Positions 34,013 through 43,509 are shown, counted from the stretch's first letter. The stretch is DNA of 64,000 nucleotides from Paenibacillus piscarius (GCF_022234545.1 NZ_JAIEUI010000022.1:1-64000); one strand, 5' to 3'. Program-made: numbers and translations. The notes: generated from the sequence alone by a model not told the origin.

Positions 34013-36046
34013 ATGAGTACTGTACCTAGGAAAAAAATGCTGACAGGTCCCATCCTGCGGAATGCTGCCAGAGACAGTCTGATGAAGCTTAATCCGGTGA
34101 CCCTGATGAAGAATCCGGTCATGTTCGTTGTGGAAGCAGGTACGGTGATCGTGCTGCTGATGGTACTGCTGCCGGGATATTTCAATGCGGAGCAATCCAC
34201 CGGCTTCAATCTTGCTGTCTTCTTCATCCTGCTGTTCACTGTGCTGTTCGCCAACTTCGCCGAGGCACTGGCCGAGGGCCGGGGCAAGGCGCAAGCCGAT
34301 TCGCTCAAAAAAACAAAGCAGGACATCACGGCCAATAAGCTTACCGGTTCAACCGTCAAGCAGGTCCCTGCCTCGGAGCTGCGCAAGGGTGATATCGTGG
34401 TGGTCAGCCAGGGCGAATTCATTCCCGGTGACGGGGAAGTAATTGAGGGGCTGGCTTCGGTGGATGAATCGGCGATTACCGGGGAATCCGCGCCAGTCAT
34501 CAAGGAAGCCGGAGGTGACTTCGGCTCTGTGACCGGCGGCACCCGTGTAGTCAGCGACCAGATCAAGGTGCGGATTACCAGTGATCCGGGAGAATCCTTC
34601 CTGGACCGGATGATCTCGCTGGTCGAAGGGGCGAAGCGCCAGAAGACGCCGAATGAAATTGCCCTCAGCACCCTGCTGATCAGCCTGACACTCATCTTCC
34701 TGATTGTTGTTGTTACCCTGCGTCCGATTGCGGATTACATCGGGGTGAAGCTGGAGATTCCGGTCCTGATCGCACTCTTGGTCTGCCTGATTCCAACGAC
34801 GATCGGCGGGCTGTTGTCCGCGATTGGGATTGCCGGAATGGACCGGGTGACCCAGTTCAATGTGCTGGCGATGTCAGGGAAGGCGGTGGAAGCCGCCGGG
34901 GATATCAATACCATGATTCTCGATAAAACCGGTACGATCACGTTCGGTAACCGCATGGCCAGCGAGTTCGTGGCAGTAGGGGGAGCATCGTCTTCAGAGC
35001 TTGCCGCATGGGCGGCCGTCAGCTCGCTGAAGGATGAGACCCCGGAAGGACGCTCCGTGCTTGAACTGGCGAGGAAGCTGGAGCTAAGCTATGACAGCAG
35101 CCTGGCAGCAGGCGGGGAGTTCATTGAATTCAAGGCTGAGACCCGGATGAGCGGGATCGATCTGCAGGACGGACGCTCTGTGCGTAAGGGCGCAGTAGAT
35201 TCCGTCAAAAAGTGGGTGCTGGCTCATGGCGGCACCGTCCCGCCTGATCTGGACAGCAGCTCGGAGGGCATCGCCCGGCTGGGCGGGACACCGCTGGCAG
35301 TTGCGGTAGACAACCGGATCTACGGGCTGATCTATCTGAAGGATACCGTCAAGCCCGGGATGAAGGAGCGCTTCGACGAGCTGCGCAGCATGGGAATCAA
35401 GACGATTATGTGTACCGGGGATAACCCGCTGACCGCAGCGACGATTGCCCGCGAAGCCGGGGTCGATGACTTCATCGCCGAGAGTACGCCGGAGGACAAG
35501 ATCGCGGTGATCCGCCGGGAGCAGGGCGAAGGCAAGCTGGTCGCCATGACCGGGGACGGCACCAATGACGCCCCCGCGCTGGCCCAGGCGGATGTGGGGC
35601 TGGCGATGAACAGCGGGACGACCGCAGCTAAGGAGGCGGCCAATATGGTCGATCTCGATTCCGATCCGTCCAAGATCATTGAGGTGGTTGCTATCGGGAA
35701 GCAGCTGCTCATGACACGCGGGGCGCTGACTACCTTCAGTATTGCTAATGATATTGCCAAGTATTTTGCAATTATTCCGGCGATGTTCACGCTGGCGATT
35801 CCCGAGATGAATGCCCTTAATGTAATGGGCCTGGGGTCCCCCAGCTCGGCGATTCTCTCAGCGCTGATCTTCAACGCGCTGATTATCCCGCTCTTGATTC
35901 CGCTGGCGATGCGCGGGGTCGCCTACAAGCCGATGAGCTCTACCCGGCTGCTGGCGCGCAACATTGTCATCTACGGGCTTGGCGGCGTGGTCGTTCCGTT
36001 CGCCGGCATCAAGCTGATTGATCTGCTCGTCAGTATATGGATTTAG
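34013..36046 (+). CDS. kdpB: Potassium-transporting P-type ATPase, subunit B
   Basis: A 677-residue catalytic subunit that hydrolyses ATP. The phosphorylation loop DKTGTIT, the TGES actuator motif and the hinge TGDGTNDAPALAQAD are all intact. Length and helix pattern (about seven helices) are standard for KdpB. It follows kdpA closely and is 54 nt upstream of kdpC. The serine of TGES is the known regulatory phosphosite in E. coli KdpB and is conserved here. Confidence 0.97.
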   Translation: MSTVPRKKMLTGPILRNAARDSLMKLNPVTLMKNPVMFVVEAGTVIVLLMVLLPGYFNAEQSTGFNLAVFFILLFTVLFANFAEALAEGRGKAQADSLKKTKQDITANKLTGSTVKQVPASELRKGDIVVVSQGEFIPGDGEVIEGLASVDESAITGESAPVIKEAGGDFGSVTGGTRVVSDQIKVRITSDPGESFLDRMISLVEGAKRQKTPNEIALSTLLISLTLIFLIVVVTLRPIADYIGVKLEIPVLIALLVCLIPTTIGGLLSAIGIAGMDRVTQFNVLAMSGKAVEAAGDINTMILDKTGTITFGNRMASEFVAVGGASSSELAAWAAVSSLKDETPEGRSVLELARKLELSYDSSLAAGGEFIEFKAETRMSGIDLQDGRSVRKGAVDSVKKWVLAHGGTVPPDLDSSSEGIARLGGTPLAVAVDNRIYGLIYLKDTVKPGMKERFDELRSMGIKTIMCTGDNPLTAATIAREAGVDDFIAESTPEDKIAVIRREQGEGKLVAMTGDGTNDAPALAQADVGLAMNSGTTAAKEAANMVDLDSDPSKIIEVVAIGKQLLMTRGALTTFSIANDIAKYFAIIPAMFTLAIPEMNALNVMGLGSPSSAILSALIFNALIIPLLIPLAMRGVAYKPMSSTRLLARNIVIYGLGGVVVPFAGIKLIDLLVSIWI

Positions 36047-36100
36047 ATATGGATCTGGCGTCCGGCAGACGATTGATTATACTGGGAGGTTGGAAGCATC

Positions 36101-36721
36101 ATGGCACAATCCGTTAGCGGCACCGCCGGGGCGAAGGAAGCCCCTTCCCGGGCTGCCTATATTTTCACTATTATAAGGTTAAGTGTAGTTTTCATTGTTC
36201 TCTGCGGGATGATCTATCCCCTGGCAGCAACGGCATTGGCTCAGGTGCTGATGCCCGCCCAGGCGAACGGCAGCCTGCTGAAGGATTCAGACGGGAAGGT
36301 AGTCGGCTCCGCGCTGATCGGGCAGAGCTTCAAGGATCAGGCTCTGTTCCAGAGCCGGGTATCCAGCATTGAATACAATGCCGGAGCCTCCGGCTCGAAC
36401 AACTATGGCCCGTCGAATCCCGATATGCTGCAGCGTACCAAAGACTCTATTACCCAGTGGCAGCTGGATAATCCCGGTGTTCCTGTGAGCAAGCTGCCGG
36501 TGGATCTGATCACGAACTCCGGTTCCGGACTTGATCCGCACATCTCCCCGGAGGCTGCGCTTGTGCAGATTCCCAGAATCAGCAAGCTGACCGGAATATC
36601 CGCTAATCAGCTACAGGCACTTGTTGAGGAGCATACCGAAGGCCGTGACCTGGGACTGTTCGGGGAGAAGCGCGTCAATGTGCTGAAGCTGAATGAGGCG
36701 CTTAAGGCGCTGACGAAGTAA
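36101..36721 (+). CDS. kdpC: Potassium-transporting ATPase, subunit C
   Basis: A 206-residue protein with one N-terminal helix (IRLSVVFIVLCGMIYPLAA) and the periplasm-facing KdpC domain. Signatures are GSALIGQSF, YNAGASGSNNYGPSNPDM and SGSGLDPHISPEAA. It completes the pump. The tandem KdpD-like gene follows 23 nt downstream, so it is in the same transcript. Confidence 0.96.
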   Translation: MAQSVSGTAGAKEAPSRAAYIFTIIRLSVVFIVLCGMIYPLAATALAQVLMPAQANGSLLKDSDGKVVGSALIGQSFKDQALFQSRVSSIEYNAGASGSNNYGPSNPDMLQRTKDSITQWQLDNPGVPVSKLPVDLITNSGSGLDPHISPEAALVQIPRISKLTGISANQLQALVEEHTEGRDLGLFGEKRVNVLKLNEALKALTK

Positions 36722-36744
36722 GTCTGCAGGAAGAAGGTGAGCCG

Positions 36745-39066
36745 GTGCCACCCTATAAACGCAAGTCCCCGGAGGACATCTTATATTCGATCTACCAGCT
36801 CCAGCGGGGGCGGCTGAAGATCATTATCGGCTCGGTCAGCGGCTCGGGCAAAACCTATCATATGCTGGAGGAAGGCAAGCTGCTGAAGCGCCAGGGGATT
36901 GATGTCGTCATCTGTGCCGTCTCAACAATGGGCCGGGCGGAGACTGTCCAGCAGCTCGGCGATCTGGAGCGGGTGCCCAGCATTCACTGGACCAGGGACG
37001 GTATGGAACAAAAGGATCTGCCGCTAGAAGCCATTGTGGAGCGCAATCCTGAGGTGCTGCTGGTGGACGGTCTGGCGCACCGTAACCGTGAAGAGGCCAG
37101 GTTCCCGACACGTCTGGAGGACATCCGTTACCTCCTGGATCAGGGCATCAGTGTGATCACAACGATTAATGTCTATGAGCTGGCTGGTGTCGGCGAGCAA
37201 ATCTATGAGATGACCGGCATCCGGGCGGAGGAGACGGTTCCGCTGAATACGCTGGAATCCGCCGATGAGGTGCGCCTGATCGATGTTTCGCCGGAGACGA
37301 TCCTGAAGCGGATGGAGGAGGGCGTGCTGGGGAAGGGCGCCCATCCCGCATTGTCCCGCCGGGGCAATCTGGGCGTGCTGCGCGAGGTGTCGCTGCGGCT
37401 GATGGCGGAGGGAGTCAATGATTCGCTGGAAAAGCACCGCGAAGCAGAAGGGCTGATCGGCCCCTCCGGCGCAACGGAGCGGATTCTTGTATCAGCCCAG
37501 TATCACTGGAACGGCTCGCTCTATATCCGCAGGGGCCAGCAGATCGCCAAGCGGCTGAACGGCGACCTGCTGATCGTTACCTTCCTCCTGCGCGGCCGCG
37601 CGCTGACCAAGGACCAGCAGGTGTTCAAGCGTTCAATTCTGAAGCTGACGGAGCGTATCCAGGCGCGATTCGAGGAGCTGGAGGTCGTCCGCCTGCGGCT
37701 GCTGCCCGCTACGCTCGTACGCTACGCTACCCGTAACAATGTAACCCGAATTGTGATGGGCCATTCCCAGAAAAGCCGCTGGCAGGAGAAATGGCAGGGC
37801 TCCATTGCCAGCCGGGTTCTGCGGCGGACGCGCAATATCGATGTGTTCCTGATGGCCGACCGCGCCGAGCAGGACGGCGAACGGATTCTCCCGGTCCGTC
37901 CGGCTCCGGAGGCCGTGCAGGAGCCGTTCCACCGCCTGACCGGGCGGGAGCTGGAGCAGCAGATCGAGCATATCCGGCGGGGCGCCTTCAAGGTGTATAT
38001 CGGCGCTGCGCCCGGAGTCGGCAAGACCTACAAAATGCTCCAGGAAGGCAATTTGCTGCTCAGCCGGGGAATCGATGTGGTCATCGGGCTGCTGGAGACA
38101 CATGGCAGGGAAGAGACCCGGCAGCAGACGGGCAGCCTGCCGGTGATCCCCAGGGCACAGGTGGCCTATCAGTCGGCGGTACTGACGGAGATGGATACGG
38201 ATGCCATTCTTGCCAGACACCCTGAGGTAGTGCTGGTGGATGAGCTGGCCCATACCAACATCCCCGGGAGCTGCAACCGCAAGCGTTATGAGGATGTCCT
38301 CCGGCTGCTGGAGCATGGAATCTCTGTCATTACGACCGTGAATGTGCAGCATCTGGAGAGCCTGAACGATGCTGTGGAGCAGTTAACCGGAGTGCGGGTG
38401 CGTGAGACGGTCCCGGATGCGATTCTGCGTCTGGCCAGTGAGGTCGAGCTGATCGATGTGACCCCGCAGATGCTGCAGCAGCGGATGCGGGAGGGGAAAA
38501 TTTACGCGCAGGAGAAGGTCAGCCAGGCGCTGGAATCCTTCTTCCGCATCGGCAATCTGATTGCGCTGCGCGAGCTGGCACTCCGTGAGATTGCCGATGA
38601 TGTGGATGAGCGGCTGGAGGCCTGGGAGCGGGAGCCGGTCCTGCGCGGCCCCTGGAGCAGGCGCGAGGTCATCTTCGTCTGCGTAGACACCGGGCCGCAG
38701 GCTGAGCAGCTCATCCGCCGCGGCTTCCGTATCGCACACCGCCTGAAGGCGGAATGGCATGTGCATTATGTGCAATGTGCCCGCCTCAGGACGGCTGAAG
38801 AGCAGAAACGCCTGGATACGTTAAGGCATCTGACGGAACGGCTGGGCGGGGTGATGGATATCACGGAGGCAGGCAGCCGCAGGCATCTGTATAAGCATCT
38901 GCTCCAGCGGATGAATGAGATGCAGACAACACAAGTGATTATCGGCCAGTCACGCAAGCCCCTGCTGCGCAGTCTGCTTGCTCCAAGTCTTGTACACTAT
39001 CTGCTGCGATATGCCCGGCATATGGATATGCTGATTGTGGCTGTCCGCACGGCGATGATGGAATGA
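36745..39066 (+). CDS. Tandem KdpD N-terminal-domain protein without kinase
   Basis: This 773-residue protein holds two complete KdpD sensory units, each an ATP-binding-like domain plus a USP-like domain, and no transmembrane, HisKA or HATPase part. Unit 1 (about 1-375) has GSVSGSGKT at 29-37 but DGLAH at 108; unit 2 (about 405-773) has canonical GAAPGVGKT at 420-428 and DELAHTN at 499. GTG start with AAGAAGGTGAG upstream, 23 nt after kdpC. Stand-alone single KdpD-N proteins are known beside some kdp operons; two units in one chain are unusual. The intact P-loops contrast with the degenerate one in KdpD, suggesting that the pair sense or modulate together. Confidence 0.9.
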   Translation: MPPYKRKSPEDILYSIYQLQRGRLKIIIGSVSGSGKTYHMLEEGKLLKRQGIDVVICAVSTMGRAETVQQLGDLERVPSIHWTRDGMEQKDLPLEAIVERNPEVLLVDGLAHRNREEARFPTRLEDIRYLLDQGISVITTINVYELAGVGEQIYEMTGIRAEETVPLNTLESADEVRLIDVSPETILKRMEEGVLGKGAHPALSRRGNLGVLREVSLRLMAEGVNDSLEKHREAEGLIGPSGATERILVSAQYHWNGSLYIRRGQQIAKRLNGDLLIVTFLLRGRALTKDQQVFKRSILKLTERIQARFEELEVVRLRLLPATLVRYATRNNVTRIVMGHSQKSRWQEKWQGSIASRVLRRTRNIDVFLMADRAEQDGERILPVRPAPEAVQEPFHRLTGRELEQQIEHIRRGAFKVYIGAAPGVGKTYKMLQEGNLLLSRGIDVVIGLLETHGREETRQQTGSLPVIPRAQVAYQSAVLTEMDTDAILARHPEVVLVDELAHTNIPGSCNRKRYEDVLRLLEHGISVITTVNVQHLESLNDAVEQLTGVRVRETVPDAILRLASEVELIDVTPQMLQQRMREGKIYAQEKVSQALESFFRIGNLIALRELALREIADDVDERLEAWEREPVLRGPWSRREVIFVCVDTGPQAEQLIRRGFRIAHRLKAEWHVHYVQCARLRTAEEQKRLDTLRHLTERLGGVMDITEAGSRRHLYKHLLQRMNEMQTTQVIIGQSRKPLLRSLLAPSLVHYLLRYARHMDMLIVAVRTAMME

Positions 39067-39086
39067 GAGAGACAGCCTAACAACCA

Positions 39087-39137
39087 GCAAAAAGCCTGTG
39101 AAGCCTCTGCCCCTGCAGAGCTGCGCAGGCTTTTTGC
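39087..39137 (+). terminator. Intrinsic terminator ending the kdp operon
   Basis: A perfect 12-bp stem (GCAAAAAGCCTG with CAGGCTTTTTGC) encloses an inner CTCTGC/GCAGAG hairpin and ends in T residues. Confidence 0.92.
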
Positions 39138-39180
39138 CTGTGTGGTAATGCACTGGAAATCTCCTGAATTAGGATTTACA

Positions 39181-39216
39181 TTGGAATTCAAAAGATAAGC
39201 GTATACAATTGTATAC
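39181..39216 (+). promoter_or_regulatory. Promoter with palindromic operator for the nitroreductase gene
   Basis: TTGGAA (39181-39186) and TACAAT (39204-39209), 17 nt apart, make a reasonable promoter. The perfect 16-bp palindrome GTATACAATTGTATAC (39201-39216) covers the -10, the classic placement for a repressor site. The regulator is not in this window. Confidence 0.6.
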
Positions 39217-39273
39217 AGAATGCCGGTCACACCGGGGAACAAGACATTACATCTGAAGGAGTGGATATGAACT

Positions 39274-39759
39274 ATGACAATTCTGGACACCATCCGGACA
39301 AGAAGAACGATTAAGGCCTTCAAGCCTGACCCGATCCCTGAGCAAGAGCTGAATACTTGGCTGGAAGCGGCAAGCTACGCGCCAAACCACCGGATGAATG
39401 AGCCCTGGGAGCTGCTGCTGATTGGACCCGAAACCCGGGCGGCTCTGAACCATAAGACCGATTTCGGCGGAGCCCCTCTTCTGATTGGAGTGTTATCGAA
39501 GCCTGCGGATAACGCTATGGCGCGTGATGAGAACATCATGGCGGTCTCCTGTTATATCCAGAACTTCATGCTGGCAGCCCATGAGGCGGGAGCTGGAGTG
39601 TTCTGGTCTTCGCTGGGTGCAAGCGCGCTGGGCCGTAAGGTACTGGGCGTGCCGGAGGAGCACGATGTCGTCGCTATTCTCGCCGTTGGCTATCCGCTGG
39701 AGGTTCCGGCGGCGAAGCCGAGAACGATGGTAGAGGATAAAATCACCACTTTACCCTGA
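39274..39759 (+). CDS. Nitroreductase-family protein
   Basis: A 161-residue FMN-dependent nitroreductase with RTRRTIKAFKPDP at the N-terminus (FMN phosphate binding), NEPWELLLIG near 42 and the GAGVFWSSLG loop. It is shorter than the usual 190-220 residues, similar to YdjA-type enzymes. Family members reduce quinones, nitro compounds or flavin substrates. The palindrome over its -10 suggests induction by an electrophile-sensing repressor such as a DUF24/MarR protein, which is inferred. Confidence 0.85.
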   Translation: MTILDTIRTRRTIKAFKPDPIPEQELNTWLEAASYAPNHRMNEPWELLLIGPETRAALNHKTDFGGAPLLIGVLSKPADNAMARDENIMAVSCYIQNFMLAAHEAGAGVFWSSLGASALGRKVLGVPEEHDVVAILAVGYPLEVPAAKPRTMVEDKITTLP

Positions 39760-39794
39760 ACCGATGTTATGACAGATGAGATGAAGGTGAACGA

Positions 39795-41540
39795 ATGTGG
39801 AAGCTTAGGGGGTTCATGAAGCCATATGCACTCTGGTGTGTGCTTGCCCCATTATTAATGGTTGTTGAGGTTGCCATGGACCTGCTGCAGCCGGCGCTTA
39901 TGGCCAGTATTGTGGATAAGGGGCTGATGACGAATAATCTGCCGCATATTCTGAAGACTGGCGGAATCATGCTTGGTATAGCCATTGCGGGTATGGTTGG
40001 CGGAGTGGGCTGTGCTTATTTTACAAGTCTGGCTTCACAGCATTTCGGTAATGATCTGCGGATCAAGCTGTTTGAGCATATCCAGACCTTCTCGAACCGC
40101 AATCTCGACCGGCTAAAAACAGGCTCGCTGATCACCCGGCTGACGAATGATGTCGTGCAATTGCAGACCTTCGTACAGATGATCCTGCGGAACTTCATCC
40201 GCTCCCCGCTGCTGCTGATCGGCAGTCTGGTGATGGCCATCTCGATCAGTCCCTCGCTGGCAACGGTTCTGCTGGCTGCGGTGCCGCTGCTGTTCATCCT
40301 GCTGTACGTATTGATTAAGCTATCCTTCCCGCTGTTTGCCCGGATGCAGGAGAAGCTGGATGGCGTGAGCAATGTGCTGCAGGAGAATCTGTCCGGCATC
40401 CGTGTGATTAAGGCCTTCGTGCGCGCAGGCCATGAGCAGAAGCGCTTCGATGGCGCCAATACGGACTATACAGATACCGGTATCCGGGCCATCCGTCTGA
40501 TGGCACTGAATATGCCGCTGATGATGCTGATCCTGAACGCCAGTATTATTGCTGTCCTCTGGTTCGGCGGGCTGCAGAACTGGAGCGGTAAGCTTCCGGT
40601 CGGTGAACTTATTGCATTCATTAACTACGTTACCCAATTGCTGATGTCGATGATGATGATGAGCAATATGCTGGCCTTCGTGTCGCGGGCCAAGGTATCG
40701 GGGGACCGGGTGAATGAAGTATTCGCGACGGAGAGTGAGATTACCGATCCTCCTTCAGCGGAGCAAGGCGTGATTACACTCGGAGAGGTTGAATTTGAGA
40801 ATGTCTCCTTTGCATATAACCGCGGGGATCAGAATCTGGTGCTGGAGGAGATCAGCTTCACCGCCCGCCCCGGGGAGACGGTTGCTATTCTTGGGGCCAC
40901 CGGCTCCGGGAAATCAACGCTGGTCAGTCTGATTCCAAGGTTCTATGAGGTGTTGTCAGGTGCTGTGAAAATTGACGGCACGGACATCCGGCAGATTAGT
41001 CTCGGACATCTGCGCGGCCGGATCGGCTTCGTGATGCAGCAGTCTCTGCTCTTCAGCGGCAGCATCAGGGACAACATCCGGTACGGCTGCCCGGAGGCCA
41101 CGGATGAAGAAGTGGAGCAGGCGGCGGTTGCTGCCGAAGCACACGGGTTCATCTCCGCCCTGCCGCAAGGATACGATACTCTGCTTGGGCAGCGGGGCGT
41201 CAACCTGTCGGGCGGACAGAAGCAGCGCCTGTCGATTGCCCGTGCACTGCTGATCCGCCCGGCGATCCTGATTCTGGATGACAGCACCAGCGCCCTTGAT
41301 GCGGTGACCGAAGCACGCATCCGTACGCTGCTGAAGACCGAGCTTACAGATTGCACGGTGGTGATGATTGCCCAGCGCGTGTCCTCCATCATCGATGCAG
41401 ACCGTATCCTGATTCTGGAGAACGGCCGGATCGCGGCCCAGGGCACTCATACAGAGCTGATGGCAGGCAGCGAGATCTACCGGGATATCCGTCAGTCCCA
41501 GCAGAAGGGAGAGGAGGAGCCATATGTCCAGTCATCCTAA
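39795..41540 (+). CDS. ABC exporter, half-transporter 1 (degenerate catalytic site)
   Basis: A 581-residue half-transporter with six transmembrane helices (about 20-300) and a nucleotide-binding domain. Walker A is GATGSGKST (K373) and the signature LSGGQ is canonical (471-475), but the residue after Walker B is D496 (ILILDDSTSALD) instead of the catalytic glutamate. With the next gene it forms a heterodimeric exporter of the BmrCD/TM287-288 type, in which one ATP site is non-hydrolytic. The genes overlap by 17 nt. Likely drug or lipid export; substrate unknown. Confidence 0.92.
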   Translation: MWKLRGFMKPYALWCVLAPLLMVVEVAMDLLQPALMASIVDKGLMTNNLPHILKTGGIMLGIAIAGMVGGVGCAYFTSLASQHFGNDLRIKLFEHIQTFSNRNLDRLKTGSLITRLTNDVVQLQTFVQMILRNFIRSPLLLIGSLVMAISISPSLATVLLAAVPLLFILLYVLIKLSFPLFARMQEKLDGVSNVLQENLSGIRVIKAFVRAGHEQKRFDGANTDYTDTGIRAIRLMALNMPLMMLILNASIIAVLWFGGLQNWSGKLPVGELIAFINYVTQLLMSMMMMSNMLAFVSRAKVSGDRVNEVFATESEITDPPSAEQGVITLGEVEFENVSFAYNRGDQNLVLEEISFTARPGETVAILGATGSGKSTLVSLIPRFYEVLSGAVKIDGTDIRQISLGHLRGRIGFVMQQSLLFSGSIRDNIRYGCPEATDEEVEQAAVAAEAHGFISALPQGYDTLLGQRGVNLSGGQKQRLSIARALLIRPAILILDDSTSALDAVTEARIRTLLKTELTDCTVVMIAQRVSSIIDADRILILENGRIAAQGTHTELMAGSEIYRDIRQSQQKGEEEPYVQSS

Positions 41541-43353
41541 TGGTGCGCAGCCGCCCGGACGCCCCGGCGGCCCTCCTGTACGGGGAAGCGCTGTGCCTAA
41601 GATTCGTGCGAAGAACAGCAGAGCTACAGTTGGCCGGATCTGGTCCTATCTGAACCGCCAGCGGACAGGGCTCCTGATGGTCTACATATTTACTATACTG
41701 AATGCCGTTCTGGCGCTGATTGGCCCCTATTTGCTGGGTAAGGCGATCGATTCAGCCATTATTCCCCGTGATTACGGCCTGCTCGTACGGTTCTGTATGC
41801 TGCTGGGCGGGATTTACCTGCTCGGGAGCGCAGTCTCCTGGGTACAGGCTTACGTGATGACATCCGTATCGCAGCGGACAGTATATGAGCTGCGGCGGGA
41901 TCTGTTCGCGAAATATCAGGAGCTGCCGGTGGGCTTCTTCGATACTCATGCCAGCGGTGAACTGATGAGCCGGGCTACCAATGATATTGACAACGTCTCG
42001 AATTCACTGAATCAGAGTGTGACCCAACTGCTGAACAGCGTGATCATGCTCAGCGGCTCGTTGGTTATTATGCTGGTGCTTAATATTCCCCTGACGCTTG
42101 TCGCTCTTATAACGGTTCCGCTGGTCGTACTGGCCAGCCGCAAAATTACCGGGTTAAGCCGGCTCTACTTCAAGAATCAGCAGCAGCATCTGGGGGAGCT
42201 CAACGGCTTCATTGAAGAAGCAGTCAGCGGGCAGAAGGTAATCAAGCAGTACCGAAGGGAGCAGACGGAGGTTGCCAGATTCCGCGGGATCAGCGGCGAG
42301 CTGAATAACGCCAGCATCAAGGCACAGATTGTATCCGGCCTGGTCGGCCCGGTCATGAATATGCTCAGCAATCTTAACTTCGCGCTGATCGCAGGCATCG
42401 GCGGATGGATGGCCTACCACGGGATGGTCACCGTAGGCATCATAGTCAGCGTCCTGAACTATGCCAAGCAATTCAGCCGTCCGGTCTCGGAGCTGGCGAA
42501 TCAGTACAATCTGATCCAGTCAGCCATCGCCGGGGCGGAGCGTGTGTTCGAAGTGATGGATATGCCTTCGGAATACAGCGGGGAGCAGCCGCAGCGGCTG
42601 GACAGAATATGCGGTGAGGTGGTCTTCCGCGAGGTCGTCTTCGGCTATCAGCCTGATGCGCCGATCCTAAGCGGAGTCAGCTTCACGGCACAGCCTGGCG
42701 AGATGATCGCTCTGGTCGGACCGACCGGGGCCGGGAAGACCACTATCGTTAATCTGCTGACCCGCTTCTATGAGGTGAACGGCGGAGAGGTGCTGGTGGA
42801 TGGCAGAGATATCCGGGCCATGAACAAAAATGAGCTGCGGCGCCAGCTCGGCATGGTGCTGCAGGACGCGCATGTCTTCTCGGGTACCATTCGTGAGAAT
42901 ATCCGTTTCGGGCGGCTGGATGCGACCGACCGCGAGGTGGAAGAGGCGGCCGTCCTGGCCAATGTCAGCGGGTTCATCGCGCGGCTGCCGCAGGGCTATG
43001 ATACGGTGCTGGGGACGGAAGGCACAACCTTAAGCCACGGCCAGCGCCAGCTCCTGACGATTGCCCGGGCCATCCTGGCTGATCCGGCCATCCTCATCCT
43101 CGATGAGGCTACCAGCAGCGTGGATACGCGGACGGAGATGCATATCCAGCAGGCAATGCGCACGCTGATGAAGGGCCGGACCAGCTTCGTGATCGCGCAC
43201 CGGCTCAGCACCATCCGGGACGCCGACCGCATTCTGGTCATCCAAGGCGGGCAAATCGCCGAGCAGGGCAGCCACGGGGAGCTGCTGGCGCTGGAAGGCA
43301 TCTATAATGAGCTGTACAACAGCCAGTTCAAGCAGGCGATTCAAGCCGGGTAA
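41524..43353 (+). CDS. ABC exporter, half-transporter 2 (catalytic site)
   Basis: A 609-residue half-transporter with an N-terminal Pro/Gly-rich tail (GAQPPGRPGGPPVRG), six helices and a nucleotide-binding domain. Walker A is GPTGAGKTT (K405) and Walker B has the catalytic E528 (LDEATSSVD), but the signature is LSHGQ (503-507). In the heterodimer this E pairs with the first protein's intact LSGGQ, and the degenerate site is formed by LSHGQ and D496. It is followed directly by a terminator. Confidence 0.92.
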   Translation: MSSHPNGAQPPGRPGGPPVRGSAVPKIRAKNSRATVGRIWSYLNRQRTGLLMVYIFTILNAVLALIGPYLLGKAIDSAIIPRDYGLLVRFCMLLGGIYLLGSAVSWVQAYVMTSVSQRTVYELRRDLFAKYQELPVGFFDTHASGELMSRATNDIDNVSNSLNQSVTQLLNSVIMLSGSLVIMLVLNIPLTLVALITVPLVVLASRKITGLSRLYFKNQQQHLGELNGFIEEAVSGQKVIKQYRREQTEVARFRGISGELNNASIKAQIVSGLVGPVMNMLSNLNFALIAGIGGWMAYHGMVTVGIIVSVLNYAKQFSRPVSELANQYNLIQSAIAGAERVFEVMDMPSEYSGEQPQRLDRICGEVVFREVVFGYQPDAPILSGVSFTAQPGEMIALVGPTGAGKTTIVNLLTRFYEVNGGEVLVDGRDIRAMNKNELRRQLGMVLQDAHVFSGTIRENIRFGRLDATDREVEEAAVLANVSGFIARLPQGYDTVLGTEGTTLSHGQRQLLTIARAILADPAILILDEATSSVDTRTEMHIQQAMRTLMKGRTSFVIAHRLSTIRDADRILVIQGGQIAEQGSHGELLALEGIYNELYNSQFKQAIQAG

Positions 43354-43356
43354 CAG

Positions 43357-43384
43357 AGAGCAGCGCAGCGCGCTGCTCTTTTTT
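43357..43384 (+). terminator. Intrinsic terminator after the ABC exporter
   Basis: A 9-bp stem AGAGCAGCG with CGCTGCTCT around CAGCG is followed by TTTTTT. Confidence 0.9.
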
Positions 43385-43439
43385 GAAAATATCAGAATTT
43401 ATATGTTGCACACGATAACTTATCCTTATATTTCTCGCT

Positions 43440-43479
43440 GAAACGATACCGTCCTTAAAAAGGACGGCATAGCCGTTTC
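43440..43479. repeat. Nested inverted repeat in the exporter/two-component gap
   Basis: An inner 8-bp stem (CCGTCCTT with AAGGACGG, 3-nt loop) lies inside an outer GAAACG/CGTTTC pair, forming an internal-loop hairpin without a T-run. It is probably an interspersed intergenic element and not a terminator, since another precedes it. The 43354-43828 gap otherwise holds the terminator at 43357 and the repeat at 43510. Confidence 0.5.
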
Positions 43480-43509
43480 TGCTTGCGATGGCGGGGGATG
43501 CGCGGGCCG

